NCBI RefSeq assembly: GCF_014058705.1
Contig: NZ_CP059692.1
Coordinates: 1,555,001-1,619,000 of the forward strand
Reading direction: 5' to 3'
From: Aureimonas mangrovi
GTDB taxonomy: Bacteria > Pseudomonadota > Alphaproteobacteria > Rhizobiales > Rhizobiaceae
Length of the DNA: 64,000 nt
Every line of letters begins with the position of its first letter. The stretch's first letter is position 1. Shown piece by piece: positions 20,268 through 29,151 of the stretch. A program made the translations under genes and the position numbers. Below the pieces are notes generated by a model. That model was not told the origin of the DNA. It worked only from the letters and a program-made list of their open reading frames with translations, and searched no databases.

Positions 20268-21062
20268 GTGACGGCTGGCGAGTCGATCGAGAACGCGGCG
20301 CCGATGTCGCGGGCGCGCTACTGGAGCGCGGTGGTGCTCTGCCTTGCGGGAATAGCAATTCTTCTCAATCTCGGTGCCTGGCAGGTGGAGCGCCTGACGT
20401 GGAAGGAGGGGATCGTGCGCACGATCGATGCGCGCATCCATGCCGAGCCACGTCCCGTCGCGGAGATCGCGCGCCTTGCCGAAGCCGGCGAGGACATCGA
20501 GTACATTCCCGTCACGGTGCGGGGCCGCTTCCTCCACGATGGCGAGCGCTACTTTCTTTCGACACATGACGGGGAGGCCGGCTGGCACGTCTATACTCCG
20601 CTGGCGCTCACGGGCGCCGGCGATGTTGTCTTCGTCAACCGAGGCTTCGTTCCCTATGCCCTGAAGGATCCCGCGACTCGTCCCCTCGGCCAGGCCGAGC
20701 GCGAGGTGGAGATCACCGGTCTCGCGCGCAACGCGCAGGACGAGAAGCCGGGCGGCATGGTGCCGGACAACGATCCCGCGCAGGGCGTCTTCTTCTGGAA
20801 GAACATCGACGAAATGGCGCAAGGCCTTGATCTGGAGTCCGGAGCGCGTGTCCTGCCGCTGATCGTCGATGCCGGGCCGGGGGCTGCCGAAGGCGGCTAT
20901 CCGATCGGGGGCGTCACCGTGATCGACATCCCCAACAACCATCTGCAATACGCGATCACCTGGTTCTCGCTCGCCTTCCTCATGGCCGGGATGCTGGTGA
21001 TCCTCGTCGTGACGCAATGGCGGCGACGCCGCGCCTTGACACGCGGCGGCCCCGTCCGTTGA
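20268..21062 (+). CDS. SURF1 family cytochrome oxidase biogenesis protein
   Basis: 264 residues from GTG 20268, with GAGG 9 bases upstream; ATG 20304 is an alternative giving 252 residues. SURF1 topology is evident: an N-terminal helix ([18 protein letters not shown] followed by VERLTWK), a long periplasmic domain with [12 protein letters not shown] and VTGLAR-like segments, and a C-terminal helix ([19 protein letters not shown]). SURF1 assists heme a insertion into subunit I. It closes the oxidase locus and is 11 bases from ispH. Confidence 0.93.
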   Translation: MTAGESIENAAPMSRARYWSAVVLCLAGIAILLNLGAWQVERLTWKEGIVRTIDARIHAEPRPVAEIARLAEAGEDIEYIPVTVRGRFLHDGERYFLSTHDGEAGWHVYTPLALTGAGDVVFVNRGFVPYALKDPATRPLGQAEREVEITGLARNAQDEKPGGMVPDNDPAQGVFFWKNIDEMAQGLDLESGARVLPLIVDAGPGAAEGGYPIGGVTVIDIPNNHLQYAITWFSLAFLMAGMLVILVVTQWRRRRALTRGGPVR

Positions 21063-21073
21063 TTGCGGGCGCC

Positions 21074-22099
21074 ATGCCACAGGAGCCGATCTTGGACAGC
21101 GTCCTCGTCAAGCCGAACCTCACCGTGCGTCTGTGCGAGCCGCGCGGCTTCTGCGCAGGCGTCGACCGGGCGATCCAGATCGTCGTGCTTGCGCTGAAGA
21201 AATACGGCGCGCCGGTCTATGTGCGCCATGAGATCGTGCACAACAAATACGTCGTCGAGGGACTGCGCGACATGGGCGCAGTGTTCGTGCGCGAGTTGAC
21301 CGATATTCCCGATGACGGGCGGCCCGTCGTCTTCTCGGCGCATGGCGTGCCGAAATCCGTGCCGGCCGAGGCAGATCGGCGCGAGATGCTGTATCTCGAC
21401 GCGACCTGTCCGCTGGTCTCGAAGGTCCACAAGCAGGCGATGCGTCACATGCGGCTCGGCCGTCACGTGCTCCTCATTGGCCATGCGGGCCATCCCGAGG
21501 TCATTGGCACGATGGGCCAACTGCCCGAAGGCACGGTCACGCTGATCGAGACGGAAGAAGACGTCGCCGCTTTCGATCCGGTCGACCCCGCCGGGCTCGG
21601 CTTCGTGACGCAGACGACGCTCTCGGTCGACGACACCGCCGGTATCCTGGCCGCGCTGGAGGCGAAGTTCCCGCTCCTCAATGCGCCGTCATCCGAATCG
21701 ATCTGCTATGCGACGACCAATCGGCAGGACGCAGTGAAGGCCTCAGCGCCCGGAACCGATCTCTTCCTCATCGTCGGCGCGCCCAACTCGTCCAACTCCA
21801 AGCGGCTCGTCGAGGTCGCCGAGCGCGCAGGTTCTCGGGTGGGGCGGCTCGTACAGGGTGCGCAGGAACTGCCTTGGGAGCTTCTGGAAGAAACCCGAAC
21901 GCTCGGCATGTCGGCCGGTGCCTCGGCCCCCGAGATCCTCACGGACGAGATATTGGCGGCCCTGCGTGAGCGCTTCGAGGTGCGGATCGAGATCGTGCAG
22001 ACGGCGATCGAGAACGAGAACTTCCCCGTCATGCGTTCGCTGCGCGACACGCCGCTCCTGCCGGCCGACATGGCCTTCGTGAACGGCAACGCAGCCTGA
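21074..22099 (+). CDS. ispH: 4-hydroxy-3-methylbut-2-enyl diphosphate reductase
   Basis: 341 residues from ATG 21074. IspH (LytB) makes IPP and DMAPP in the last step of the MEP pathway. The three 4Fe-4S cysteines are present in [25 protein letters not shown] and [13 protein letters not shown]. The proton-relay glutamate lies in the GFVTQTTLS / [11 protein letters not shown] region as usual. It overlaps thrB by one base (TGATG). With dxs at 3544, both ends of the MEP pathway are encoded in this window. Confidence 0.97.
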   Translation: MPQEPILDSVLVKPNLTVRLCEPRGFCAGVDRAIQIVVLALKKYGAPVYVRHEIVHNKYVVEGLRDMGAVFVRELTDIPDDGRPVVFSAHGVPKSVPAEADRREMLYLDATCPLVSKVHKQAMRHMRLGRHVLLIGHAGHPEVIGTMGQLPEGTVTLIETEEDVAAFDPVDPAGLGFVTQTTLSVDDTAGILAALEAKFPLLNAPSSESICYATTNRQDAVKASAPGTDLFLIVGAPNSSNSKRLVEVAERAGSRVGRLVQGAQELPWELLEETRTLGMSAGASAPEILTDEILAALRERFEVRIEIVQTAIENENFPVMRSLRDTPLLPADMAFVNGNAA

Positions 22100-23076
22100 T
22101 GGCAGTCTATACCGATGTGAGCGAGCCGGAGGTCGCAGCGTTTCTGTCGCGCTACGATCTCGGGCGCCTTCTTTCCTACAAAGGGATCGCGGAGGGGGTG
22201 GAGAACTCCAACTTCCTCCTGCGGGCGGAGGGGGGCACCTTCATCCTGACGCTCTACGAGAAGCGCGTCGATCGCGGAGACCTGCCGTTCTTCGTCGGCC
22301 TGATGCGGCATCTGGCGGCGGCGGGCCTCTCCTGTCCGCTGCCGGTCGAGCCGCGAGAGGGCGAGACGCTGGGCGAACTCGCGGGCCGCCCCGCTGCGCT
22401 CTTCACCTTCCTCGAAGGCATGTGGACGCGCAGGCCGACGGCCGAACACTGCCGCGGCGTCGGTGGTGCGATGGCCGCGATGCATCTGGCAGGGCAGGAC
22501 TTTGCGATGCGGCGCGAGAACGCTCTGTCACTTGGCGCATGGCGCCCGCTCTTCGCCGGCTGTGGTCCGCGCACCGACGAGATCGAGCCGGGATTGGCCG
22601 ATGAGGTCGAGGCGGAACTGGCCGCGCTCGAGGCCGGCTGGCCGCGCGCCCTGCCTGCCGGCGTGATCCACGCAGACCTCTTCCCCGACAACGTCTTTTT
22701 CCTCGGCGGCGAGCTCTCGGGGCTGATCGACTTCTACTTCGCCTGCAACGACATCCTCGCCTACGATCTCGCCATCTGCCTCTGTGCCTGGTGCTTCGAG
22801 GCGGACGGGGCGTTCAACGTGACCAAGGCGCGCGCGATGATCGAGGGCTATCGCGCGGTACGGCCGCTCGGCGGCGACGAACTCGACGCCCTGCCGATGC
22901 TGGCGCGAGGCGCGGCGATGCGCTTCTTCCTGACGCGCCTCTACGACTGGATCCACATTCCCGATACGTCCTTCGTCACCAAGAAGGACCCGCGCGAATA
23001 TCTGCGCAAGTCGCGCTTCATGCGGCAGGTCCGCGATGTCCGCGAGTTCGGACTCGTCACCGAGGCGCTGCGATGA
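22099..23076 (+). CDS. thrB: Homoserine kinase, type II (ThrB1, APH fold)
   Basis: 325 residues. It phosphorylates homoserine to O-phosphohomoserine. It belongs to the aminoglycoside-phosphotransferase fold rather than the GHMP kinases: [20 protein letters not shown] near the N-terminus, the Brenner motif [13 protein letters not shown] (about 189-201), and the metal Asp in [10 protein letters not shown]. Its product is the substrate of ThrC encoded at 30465, so threonine synthesis is split between two loci here. It overlaps ispH by one base and rnhA by 4 bases. Confidence 0.95.
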   Translation: MAVYTDVSEPEVAAFLSRYDLGRLLSYKGIAEGVENSNFLLRAEGGTFILTLYEKRVDRGDLPFFVGLMRHLAAAGLSCPLPVEPREGETLGELAGRPAALFTFLEGMWTRRPTAEHCRGVGGAMAAMHLAGQDFAMRRENALSLGAWRPLFAGCGPRTDEIEPGLADEVEAELAALEAGWPRALPAGVIHADLFPDNVFFLGGELSGLIDFYFACNDILAYDLAICLCAWCFEADGAFNVTKARAMIEGYRAVRPLGGDELDALPMLARGAAMRFFLTRLYDWIHIPDTSFVTKKDPREYLRKSRFMRQVRDVREFGLVTEALR

Positions 23077-23543
23077 ACGACAAGACGCGGGTGGAGATCT
23101 TCACGGACGGCGCCTGTTCCGGCAATCCCGGGCCGGGCGGCTGGGGCGCGATCCTCGTTCACGGCGAGACGCGACGCGAGATGTCCGGCGGCGAGGCGAT
23201 GACGACCAACAACCGGATGGAGCTTCTGGCGGCGATCGAGTCCCTGTCGGCACTCAAGCGCCCCTGCGCCGTCGATCTGCACACCGATTCGCAATATGTG
23301 CGCAACGGCATAACCAAATGGATCCACGGCTGGAAGCGTAACGGCTGGCGCACGGCCGACCGCAAGCCGGTGAAGAACTCCGAGCTCTGGCAGCGCCTCG
23401 ACGAGGAGCGCGGTCGCCACGAGGTGACCTTCCACTGGGTGAAGGGCCACGCCGGGCACGACATGAACGAGCGCGCCGACGAACTGGCGCGCGAGGGCAT
23501 GGCGCCCTTCAAGGCCAACCGAAAGCCGATGCCGGCCGCCTGA
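23073..23543 (+). CDS. rnhA: Ribonuclease HI
   Basis: 156 residues. It degrades the RNA strand of RNA-DNA hybrids in the cytoplasm. The DEDD active site is intact: [16 protein letters not shown] (Asp10), NNRMELLA (Glu), TDSQYV (Asp) and NERADELA (Asp). The basic protrusion [16 protein letters not shown] is present. It starts inside the end of thrB with an ATGA overlap, the usual ispH-thrB-rnhA order. Confidence 0.97.
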   Translation: MNDKTRVEIFTDGACSGNPGPGGWGAILVHGETRREMSGGEAMTTNNRMELLAAIESLSALKRPCAVDLHTDSQYVRNGITKWIHGWKRNGWRTADRKPVKNSELWQRLDEERGRHEVTFHWVKGHAGHDMNERADELAREGMAPFKANRKPMPAA

Positions 23544-23561
23544 GCGCGGGAAACTTTCGCG

Positions 23562-24047
23562 TCAGAGCTGGCCGAGGATCGTCTGCGCGGAGGACTTGTC
23601 GGCCTGGCCCGGTGCTTCCTCGATGTTGAGCAGCTTCACGACGCCGTCTTCCACGAGCATGGAATAGCGCCGCGAGCGCGGGCCGAAACCGGCGACCGAA
23701 AGGTCCGCGTCGAGGCCGATCGCCCGCGTGAACTCGGCATTGCCGTCGGCGAGGAACAGAATACGATCGTCCGCGCCGGTCGCCTTCTTCCAAGCATCCA
23801 TCACAAAGACGTCGTTCACCGAGACGACCGCGATCGTGTCGACGCCCTTTGCTCGAATCTCATCGTTGAGGTCGATGAAGCCGGGAAGATGGTTCATCGA
23901 GCAGGTCGGCGTGAAAGCGCCAGGCACGGCGACGAGGACAACGCGTTTGCCCGAAAAGATCTCGTCGCTCGTGAGGTTGACGGGGCCATCCTCGCCGGGG
24001 GTGCGGAAGGTGGCGGAGGGCAGGCGGTCGCCGGGTTTGATGCTCAT
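23562..24047 (-). CDS. Peroxiredoxin (Prx5/AhpE-like, single-cysteine)
   Basis: 161 residues from ATG 24047 (MSIKPGDRLP). The PrxV motif VPGAFTPTCSMNHLPGF holds the peroxidatic cysteine near residue 49. It is the only cysteine in the chain, so resolution must use an external thiol such as glutathione. GFGPRSRRYSMLVEDGVV is the conserved C-terminal segment. It removes hydrogen peroxide or alkyl hydroperoxides in the cytoplasm. The gene is convergent with rnhA, 18 bases apart. Confidence 0.93.
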   Translation of the reverse strand: MSIKPGDRLPSATFRTPGEDGPVNLTSDEIFSGKRVVLVAVPGAFTPTCSMNHLPGFIDLNDEIRAKGVDTIAVVSVNDVFVMDAWKKATGADDRILFLADGNAEFTRAIGLDADLSVAGFGPRSRRYSMLVEDGVVKLLNIEEAPGQADKSSAQTILGQL

Positions 24048-24105
24048 TTGTCCGATCTTCGCTGTTCGCCGCGGGCGGCGGGTTTCAGTTTGCCGTTTCT
24101 CCATA

Positions 24106-24900
24106 TCACGGGCGAAGGCGCAAATCGAAGCGGGTGGCCGTTGCCGCGTCATCGCGCGTGCTGACGGCCTCGAAGGCGTCGTCGTCACCGGTCAAGGGGC
24201 TTGCAAGGACGGGCACACGCCACGCCCCGTCCTCTATTCGGGCCGGCCCGAAGCCCCAGCCGGCGGGGCCGGCGACGAAGAAATCGGAGCCTTGCGCGCC
24301 ATCGATCACCAGATGGGATCCGTCCTCGTCGAAATGCGCGTCGAGGGGCGCGTCCGCATGGGCCGGGCGCGATAGAAACGCCCTGTCGATGGCGTTCGCA
24401 TCGGCAAGGTCGGGCATGAGACCGAGATCGCGCGACAGGTCGACTGAAACCGGCACGCAGATCTCGCGGCAGAGGCCGAGGGTCGCGCGCAGGACAAGGC
24501 GAGGGACGGTCGCATCGGCGTGTGCGCTGAGCGCAATGACGACGGGTTGGTCGTAGCCGTTGGAGACGTTGTCGCCCTCGCGGAAGCGCGACGGCGCAGG
24601 AAAATCGACTGTGAGCCCGCTGACGCCCTGGCTGGCCGAAATATCGAGAACGGGGGCAAGACCGCTTTCGCCCGGATCGCGCCAATAGGTCTTCCAGCCG
24701 GGCTCGAGGTCGATCGCAAGCGCCGCGCGGATCGCGCCATTCTCGTTAGGGGGCTCCGAAAGGAGGCGAATGGTCGCGCCTTCGGTGCGATAAATGTCCT
24801 GAAACTGAGCGGAGGCGGGCGGAATGCCCGCGAGCAGAGTCACCGCCGCAAGGAGCGTGCGGCCGAGCACGCAGGCGTGATTGCGCCGCAATGCTCGCAA
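24106..24900 (-). CDS. Exported DsbD-alpha-like (disulfide reductase N-terminal domain) protein
   Basis: About 264 residues. No ATG lies near the expected N-terminus; TTG 24900 or TTG 24891 gives a basic start and signal peptide (LLAAVTLLAGIPPASA, cut before QFQ), so the start is uncertain. The mature part has DLEPGWKTYWRDPGESGLAP and the cysteine pair LGLCREICVPVS, as in the periplasmic N-terminal domain of DsbD. The membrane and thioredoxin domains of DsbD are absent. Homologs stand alone in many alphaproteobacteria; partner and substrate are not known. It is divergent from yqgE. Confidence 0.75.
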   Translation of the reverse strand: MRALRRNHACVLGRTLLAAVTLLAGIPPASAQFQDIYRTEGATIRLLSEPPNENGAIRAALAIDLEPGWKTYWRDPGESGLAPVLDISASQGVSGLTVDFPAPSRFREGDNVSNGYDQPVVIALSAHADATVPRLVLRATLGLCREICVPVSVDLSRDLGLMPDLADANAIDRAFLSRPAHADAPLDAHFDEDGSHLVIDGAQGSDFFVAGPAGWGFGPARIEDGAWRVPVLASPLTGDDDAFEAVSTRDDAATATRFDLRLRP

Positions 24901-24924
24901 AGAGCTCTCGCCGAGGTGTAGAGG

Positions 24925-25569
24925 ATGAAAAGCCAAGAGACCTCGTCTATCTTTGTGGGCATGGACGTCGACACGCTCAAGAACCGCACCGATGGCACCG
25001 CTTCTCTCGAGGGGCACTTTCTCATTGCCATGCCCGGCATGGAAGACGAGCGCTTCTCGCGCAGCGTCGTCTACATCTGTGCCCATTCCGCGTCGGGCGC
25101 CATGGGTTTCATCATCAACAAGGCGCAGGACCTGACCTTTCCCGATCTCCTGCGCCAGCTCGACATCGTCTCCAGCTCCGAGGAGATCCGTCTGCCGGAG
25201 AAGGGGATGGAGATTTCGGTCTGTCAGGGCGGGCCGGTGGAGCGAGGTCGCGGGTTCGTCCTGCACTCCGACGACTATGACTCGGAATCGACCGTTCAGG
25301 TGGATGGGCGCATCGCGCTCACCCCGACCCTTGATATTCTGAAGTCAATCTCGAGGGGCATCGGCCCCGACTCGGCCATCATGGTGCTCGGCTATGCCGG
25401 CTGGAGCGCCGGCCAGCTCGAGACCGAAATCGCGGCGAATGGCTGGCTCACATGCCCTGCCAATTTCGACATCGTCTTCGACCGCGAACTCGACGCCAAA
25501 TATGCCCGCGCTCTCGCGATCCTCGGTGTCGATCCGGCCTTCCTTGCGAGCGAAGCCGGACACGCCTGA
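24925..25569 (+). CDS. YqgE/AlgH family protein
   Basis: 214 residues. The conserved LEGHFLIAMPGMEDERFSRS, VVYICAHS and GAMGFIINK segments at the N-terminus and FVLHSDDY in the middle identify the family. GAGG-type Shine-Dalgarno (GAGGTGTAGAGG) precedes ATG 24925. The fold is known, but function is unresolved; AlgH was first linked to alginate regulation in Pseudomonas. It shares a short divergent region with the DsbD-like gene. Confidence 0.92.
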   Translation: MKSQETSSIFVGMDVDTLKNRTDGTASLEGHFLIAMPGMEDERFSRSVVYICAHSASGAMGFIINKAQDLTFPDLLRQLDIVSSSEEIRLPEKGMEISVCQGGPVERGRGFVLHSDDYDSESTVQVDGRIALTPTLDILKSISRGIGPDSAIMVLGYAGWSAGQLETEIAANGWLTCPANFDIVFDRELDAKYARALAILGVDPAFLASEAGHA

Positions 25570-25577
25570 GATCGTCG

Positions 25578-28484
25578 TCAGCCGGCGCGGGTGAGCGTGC
25601 CGGGCGCGTTCTGCCTGTCCTGAAGAAGACGACGCGCCTCCTCGGCCGCGAGCGGCGGCGCGAACATGAAGCTCTGGACATACTCGCATTTCAGCGCCTT
25701 GAGGCGCGCGGCATCCTTCTCCGTCTCGACACCCTCGGCGACGACAGCAAGGCCGAGTTCGTGCGCCATCGTCACGATCGACTGGACGATGATCGAGCGC
25801 TGCGGGCCGGTATCGCCGCGCAGGAAGGACTGGTCGATCTTCAGCGTGTCGAAGGGAAACTGCATCAGATAGGCGAGTGACGAGTAGCCCGTGCCGAAAT
25901 CGTCCAGCGACAGGCCGACGCCCATCTCGCGAAGCTGGGCCAGCAGCTGGCTGGAGCGCTCCGGATTGTCCATCACCATCGATTCTGTCAGCTCGAGCTT
26001 CAGCGATTCCTCGCGGATGCCGTAGCGTTTCACCACCGCGCGCACATCGTTCAGAAGGTCCTGCCGGATGAGCTGGCGCGACGAGATGTTGACGGAGACG
26101 GTGAGACCCGCGCGCCCGCTGAGCTTCTGCCAGTCCGAAAGCCGACGCGCGGCCTCGTCGAGGGCGAACTGCCCGAGCTGGACGATCAGCCCGCTCTTCT
26201 CTGCGATCGGAATGAATTCGGCCGGCGAGACGAAGCCGCGCTTGGGGTGATCCCAGCGGAGCAACGCCTCGAAGCCCGCGACCTGGCCGTCCGACAGGCG
26301 GATGATCGGTTGGAAGGCGAGCGAGAGTTCGTGGCGCGCGAAGGCGCGGCGCAAGTCCGATTCCAGTTCCAACCGGCCCGAGCCGACCGTCTTGAAAGCA
26401 GGGCGGAAGGCCTCCACACGGTCGCCGCCCATGCGCTTTGCCTGGTAGACCGCGAGTTCGGCCTCCTTCAGCACCTCGTCGCTGCCCGCGCTTTCGCTCC
26501 AGCCCGTCAGGCCGACGGAGGCGGTGAGGATGATCTCGCGGTTGGTGAAGCCGATCGGTGCGCGGATGACGTTACGCAATGCCTCAGCGAAGCGGGCGAC
26601 ACCCTCGACATCGGTCTGTGACATCAGGATCAGGCCGAACTGGTCGCTCGAGAGGCGGGCAAGCGAATCCTGCGGCTTGAGAAGGCGCTTCAGCCGGCGG
26701 CCGACGGTCAGGAGGATCGTGTCGCCGGTTGCGATGCCGAACTCGTCGTTCACCTGCTTGAACCGGTCGATGTCGATCATGAAGATCGTCGGGCGCAGAT
26801 CGGGCCGCGTCGCGGCGATCGCGGCCAGCGAGTCGAGCCGGTCGAGGAAAAGTTCGCGGTTCGGCAGTCCCGTCAGCTGGTCGTGCAAAGCGTCGTGGAG
26901 AAGGCGCTCCTCGGCTTTCTTGCGCTCGGTCACGTCCTTCAGCGTGCCGACGCAGCGCACGACTTCTCCGTCCGAGCCGAGCACGGGGCGGGCGCGCAGG
27001 TTCATCCAGTGGTAGTGGCCGTCGCCCGCGCGGAGGCGGAAGTCCTGCGCGATACGCCCGCGCCTGTGCTCGACGATCGTGTCGAGCGTCAGCTTGAAGC
27101 GGTCGCGGTCGTCCGGGTGGATGATCGGCAGCCAGTCGCGTGCCGGGCCGTTCATGTCGCGGACCGGCATGCCGGCCATGCCGTCTCCGTCGGTCGAGGC
27201 GAAGATGCGGTCGCGCGCGACGTCCCAGTCCCAAATCGCGTCGCCCGTGCCGGCGAGTGCGAGCGCCCGGCGCTCCATGTCGGAGATGAGGCCGCTCGCG
27301 AAGGTGCCGCCGGCGAAGGCGTGCTGCATCACCGTGAAGCCGATGAGGAGCACGATGAGGACGAGCCCGCCGCCCAGCGCGGGCTGGATGATGTCGTTGT
27401 CGATGCGCCCCGTCACGGTCATCCAGCCGCCGATGAGCCAGGCGATGATGAGGAGCCAGGTCGGGATCAGCATCACCGCGCGGTCGAAGCGCTGGAACGC
27501 CATCACCAAGATCAGCACGAGGCCGACGCCGCCCGTTGCGGCCAGTGACAGGCGGGCGAGGCCGGATGCGAGCGGCGGGTCGACGATCGCCATGAAGCCG
27601 AGGCCGAGGAGCCCGGCGAGCCAGACGATGGTGAAGGCCGAGAGTGCGCTGTGCCAGCGGTTGAGGTTCAGATAGGCATAGAGGAAGACGATCAGCGTGA
27701 AGGCGAGGGCGACCTCCGTCGCCGCCCTCCAGATCGATTCCTGTCCGGGCTGGGTGGGCACCAGCCGCTGCCAGAAGTCGAAGTCGATGCAGATATAGGC
27801 GAGCACCGCCCAGGCGAGGGCGGCCGTGGCTGGAAACATCGCCGAGCCCTTCACCACGAAGAGGATAGTCAGGAAGACCGCCAGAAGGCCGGCGATGCCG
27901 AGTACGATGCCACGATAGAGCGTGTAGGCGTTGACGGTGTCCTTGTAGGCGTTCGGTTCCCACAGGCGAAGTTCGGGCAAGCGGTCGGACGACAGTTCAG
28001 CCACGAAGGTAACGACCGAAGCGGGGTCCAGCGTGACCAGGAAGAGATCGGCTTCAGAGGGATCCTGCCGCTCCGGGGCAAAGCCTTCCGAGGGCGTGAT
28101 GGCCGCTATCCGCTGCGAGCCCAAGTCCGGTGAGAGAACACCGGAGCCCGCCAGCTTGAAATGAGGCGCGACGACCAGCCGGTCGATCTGGACGTCGGTG
28201 TTGTTGGCGAGGGCGAAGACGGCCCAGCCACGGGCCGCGCCGCCGCTCCCCGATTCCACCTCGATGCGCCGCACGATGCCGTCGGCGCCCGGCACCGTGG
28301 AGACCTGAAAGCTCGATCCGGATCCGGGGTGCATCTCCACCGCCGGCAGGAGATCGATCGCCACGTCATCGCGAGAGATCCCGACGGGCTCGAGCGCGAG
28401 CGCGGGTATCGACAGGAAGACGAGGCCAAGGATCGCCGCGACGAGGGCGAGGATCGGACGAGGGATGCGGAGTAGGTCGAACAT
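25578..28484 (-). CDS. Membrane PAS-GGDEF-EAL protein with degenerate GGDEF
   Basis: 968 residues from ATG 28484. A signal peptide (LVAAILGLVFLSIPALA) and a periplasmic domain of about 170 residues are followed by a 7-helix membrane region (about 210-430) resembling 7TMR-DISM sensors. A PAS/PAC unit (HPDDRDRFKLTLD, GTLKDVTERKKAEE), a GGDEF domain and an EAL domain follow. The GGDEF site reads RLSSDQFGL, so the cyclase is probably inactive. EAL residues are intact: FEALLRW, SVNISSRQL, ELTESM, LDDFGTGYSSL, DTLKIDQSFL and AEGVETEKD. It is likely a sensor-controlled c-di-GMP phosphodiesterase. It lies 10 bases after the GNAT gene. Confidence 0.92.
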   Translation of the reverse strand: MFDLLRIPRPILALVAAILGLVFLSIPALALEPVGISRDDVAIDLLPAVEMHPGSGSSFQVSTVPGADGIVRRIEVESGSGGAARGWAVFALANNTDVQIDRLVVAPHFKLAGSGVLSPDLGSQRIAAITPSEGFAPERQDPSEADLFLVTLDPASVVTFVAELSSDRLPELRLWEPNAYKDTVNAYTLYRGIVLGIAGLLAVFLTILFVVKGSAMFPATAALAWAVLAYICIDFDFWQRLVPTQPGQESIWRAATEVALAFTLIVFLYAYLNLNRWHSALSAFTIVWLAGLLGLGFMAIVDPPLASGLARLSLAATGGVGLVLILVMAFQRFDRAVMLIPTWLLIIAWLIGGWMTVTGRIDNDIIQPALGGGLVLIVLLIGFTVMQHAFAGGTFASGLISDMERRALALAGTGDAIWDWDVARDRIFASTDGDGMAGMPVRDMNGPARDWLPIIHPDDRDRFKLTLDTIVEHRRGRIAQDFRLRAGDGHYHWMNLRARPVLGSDGEVVRCVGTLKDVTERKKAEERLLHDALHDQLTGLPNRELFLDRLDSLAAIAATRPDLRPTIFMIDIDRFKQVNDEFGIATGDTILLTVGRRLKRLLKPQDSLARLSSDQFGLILMSQTDVEGVARFAEALRNVIRAPIGFTNREIILTASVGLTGWSESAGSDEVLKEAELAVYQAKRMGGDRVEAFRPAFKTVGSGRLELESDLRRAFARHELSLAFQPIIRLSDGQVAGFEALLRWDHPKRGFVSPAEFIPIAEKSGLIVQLGQFALDEAARRLSDWQKLSGRAGLTVSVNISSRQLIRQDLLNDVRAVVKRYGIREESLKLELTESMVMDNPERSSQLLAQLREMGVGLSLDDFGTGYSSLAYLMQFPFDTLKIDQSFLRGDTGPQRSIIVQSIVTMAHELGLAVVAEGVETEKDAARLKALKCEYVQSFMFAPPLAAEEARRLLQDRQNAPGTLTRAG

Positions 28485-28494
28485 GAAGGCGGGA

Positions 28495-29136
28495 TCAGGA
28501 CCAATCGGCGGGAGGCATGTGCGCCATTGGCGCTTGAGTGCGTCTATCACCCGAAGCGGACCAATCTTCGGCGAGCAGCGCATAGAGGTGGTGGTCCTCC
28601 CAGTTTCCGGCGATCCGCAGGTATTTTCGCAGATGACCTTCCCTTGCGAAACCTGCTTTTCGCAGAAGCGCGATGGAGCGTTCGTTGCGCGGCAGGCACG
28701 TCGCTTCGATGCGGTGCAGCCCCTCGGGACCGAAGCCGTGCGCGCAGACGAGGCCCAGTGATTGCGACATTCGGCCGGAACCGGCATAGCGCTCGCCCAT
28801 CCAGTATCCAAGGACGCCGGCCTGGGAAACGCCGCGCCGGATCTGGCCGAGCGTAATGCCGCCGCATAGGGCCCCGCTGGCGCGATCGGTGATCATGAAG
28901 GCGAGGGCGCTCCCGTTCCGCGCGTCCTGCCGATAGCGGGCAAGGCGCTCGCGCCAGGCGGCGGGGGACAGCTCGTCCGCCGTCCAGGCCGGCTCCCAGG
29001 GCGTGAGGAAGGCGCGGCTTTCGTCGCGCAGCGCCCGCCATTCCTCATAGTCGCCGCGCCGGGGCAGGCGAAGCATGACGCGCTCGCCCTCCAGCACGGG
29101 GCCGGGAGGCGACAGGAACCGCTGGAGGATGCCCAT
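28495..29136 (-). CDS. GNAT N-acetyltransferase (RimJ/RimL-like)
   Basis: 213 residues. The GNAT acetyl-CoA region GYWMGERYAGSGRMSQSLGL (about 110-129) and the conserved C-terminal EATCLPRNERSIALLRKAGF, then REGHLRKYLRIAGNWEDHHLYAL, are those of ribosomal-protein-alanine acetyltransferases. The target may be a ribosomal protein N-terminus (RimJ-like), but this is inference. It lies 15 bases after the M16 peptidase gene and 10 before the EAL gene, in the thrC-M16-GNAT-EAL order familiar from rhizobia. Confidence 0.9.
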   Translation of the reverse strand: MGILQRFLSPPGPVLEGERVMLRLPRRGDYEEWRALRDESRAFLTPWEPAWTADELSPAAWRERLARYRQDARNGSALAFMITDRASGALCGGITLGQIRRGVSQAGVLGYWMGERYAGSGRMSQSLGLVCAHGFGPEGLHRIEATCLPRNERSIALLRKAGFAREGHLRKYLRIAGNWEDHHLYALLAEDWSASGDRRTQAPMAHMPPADWS

Positions 29137-29151
29137 CGGCTTCGCGGACCG

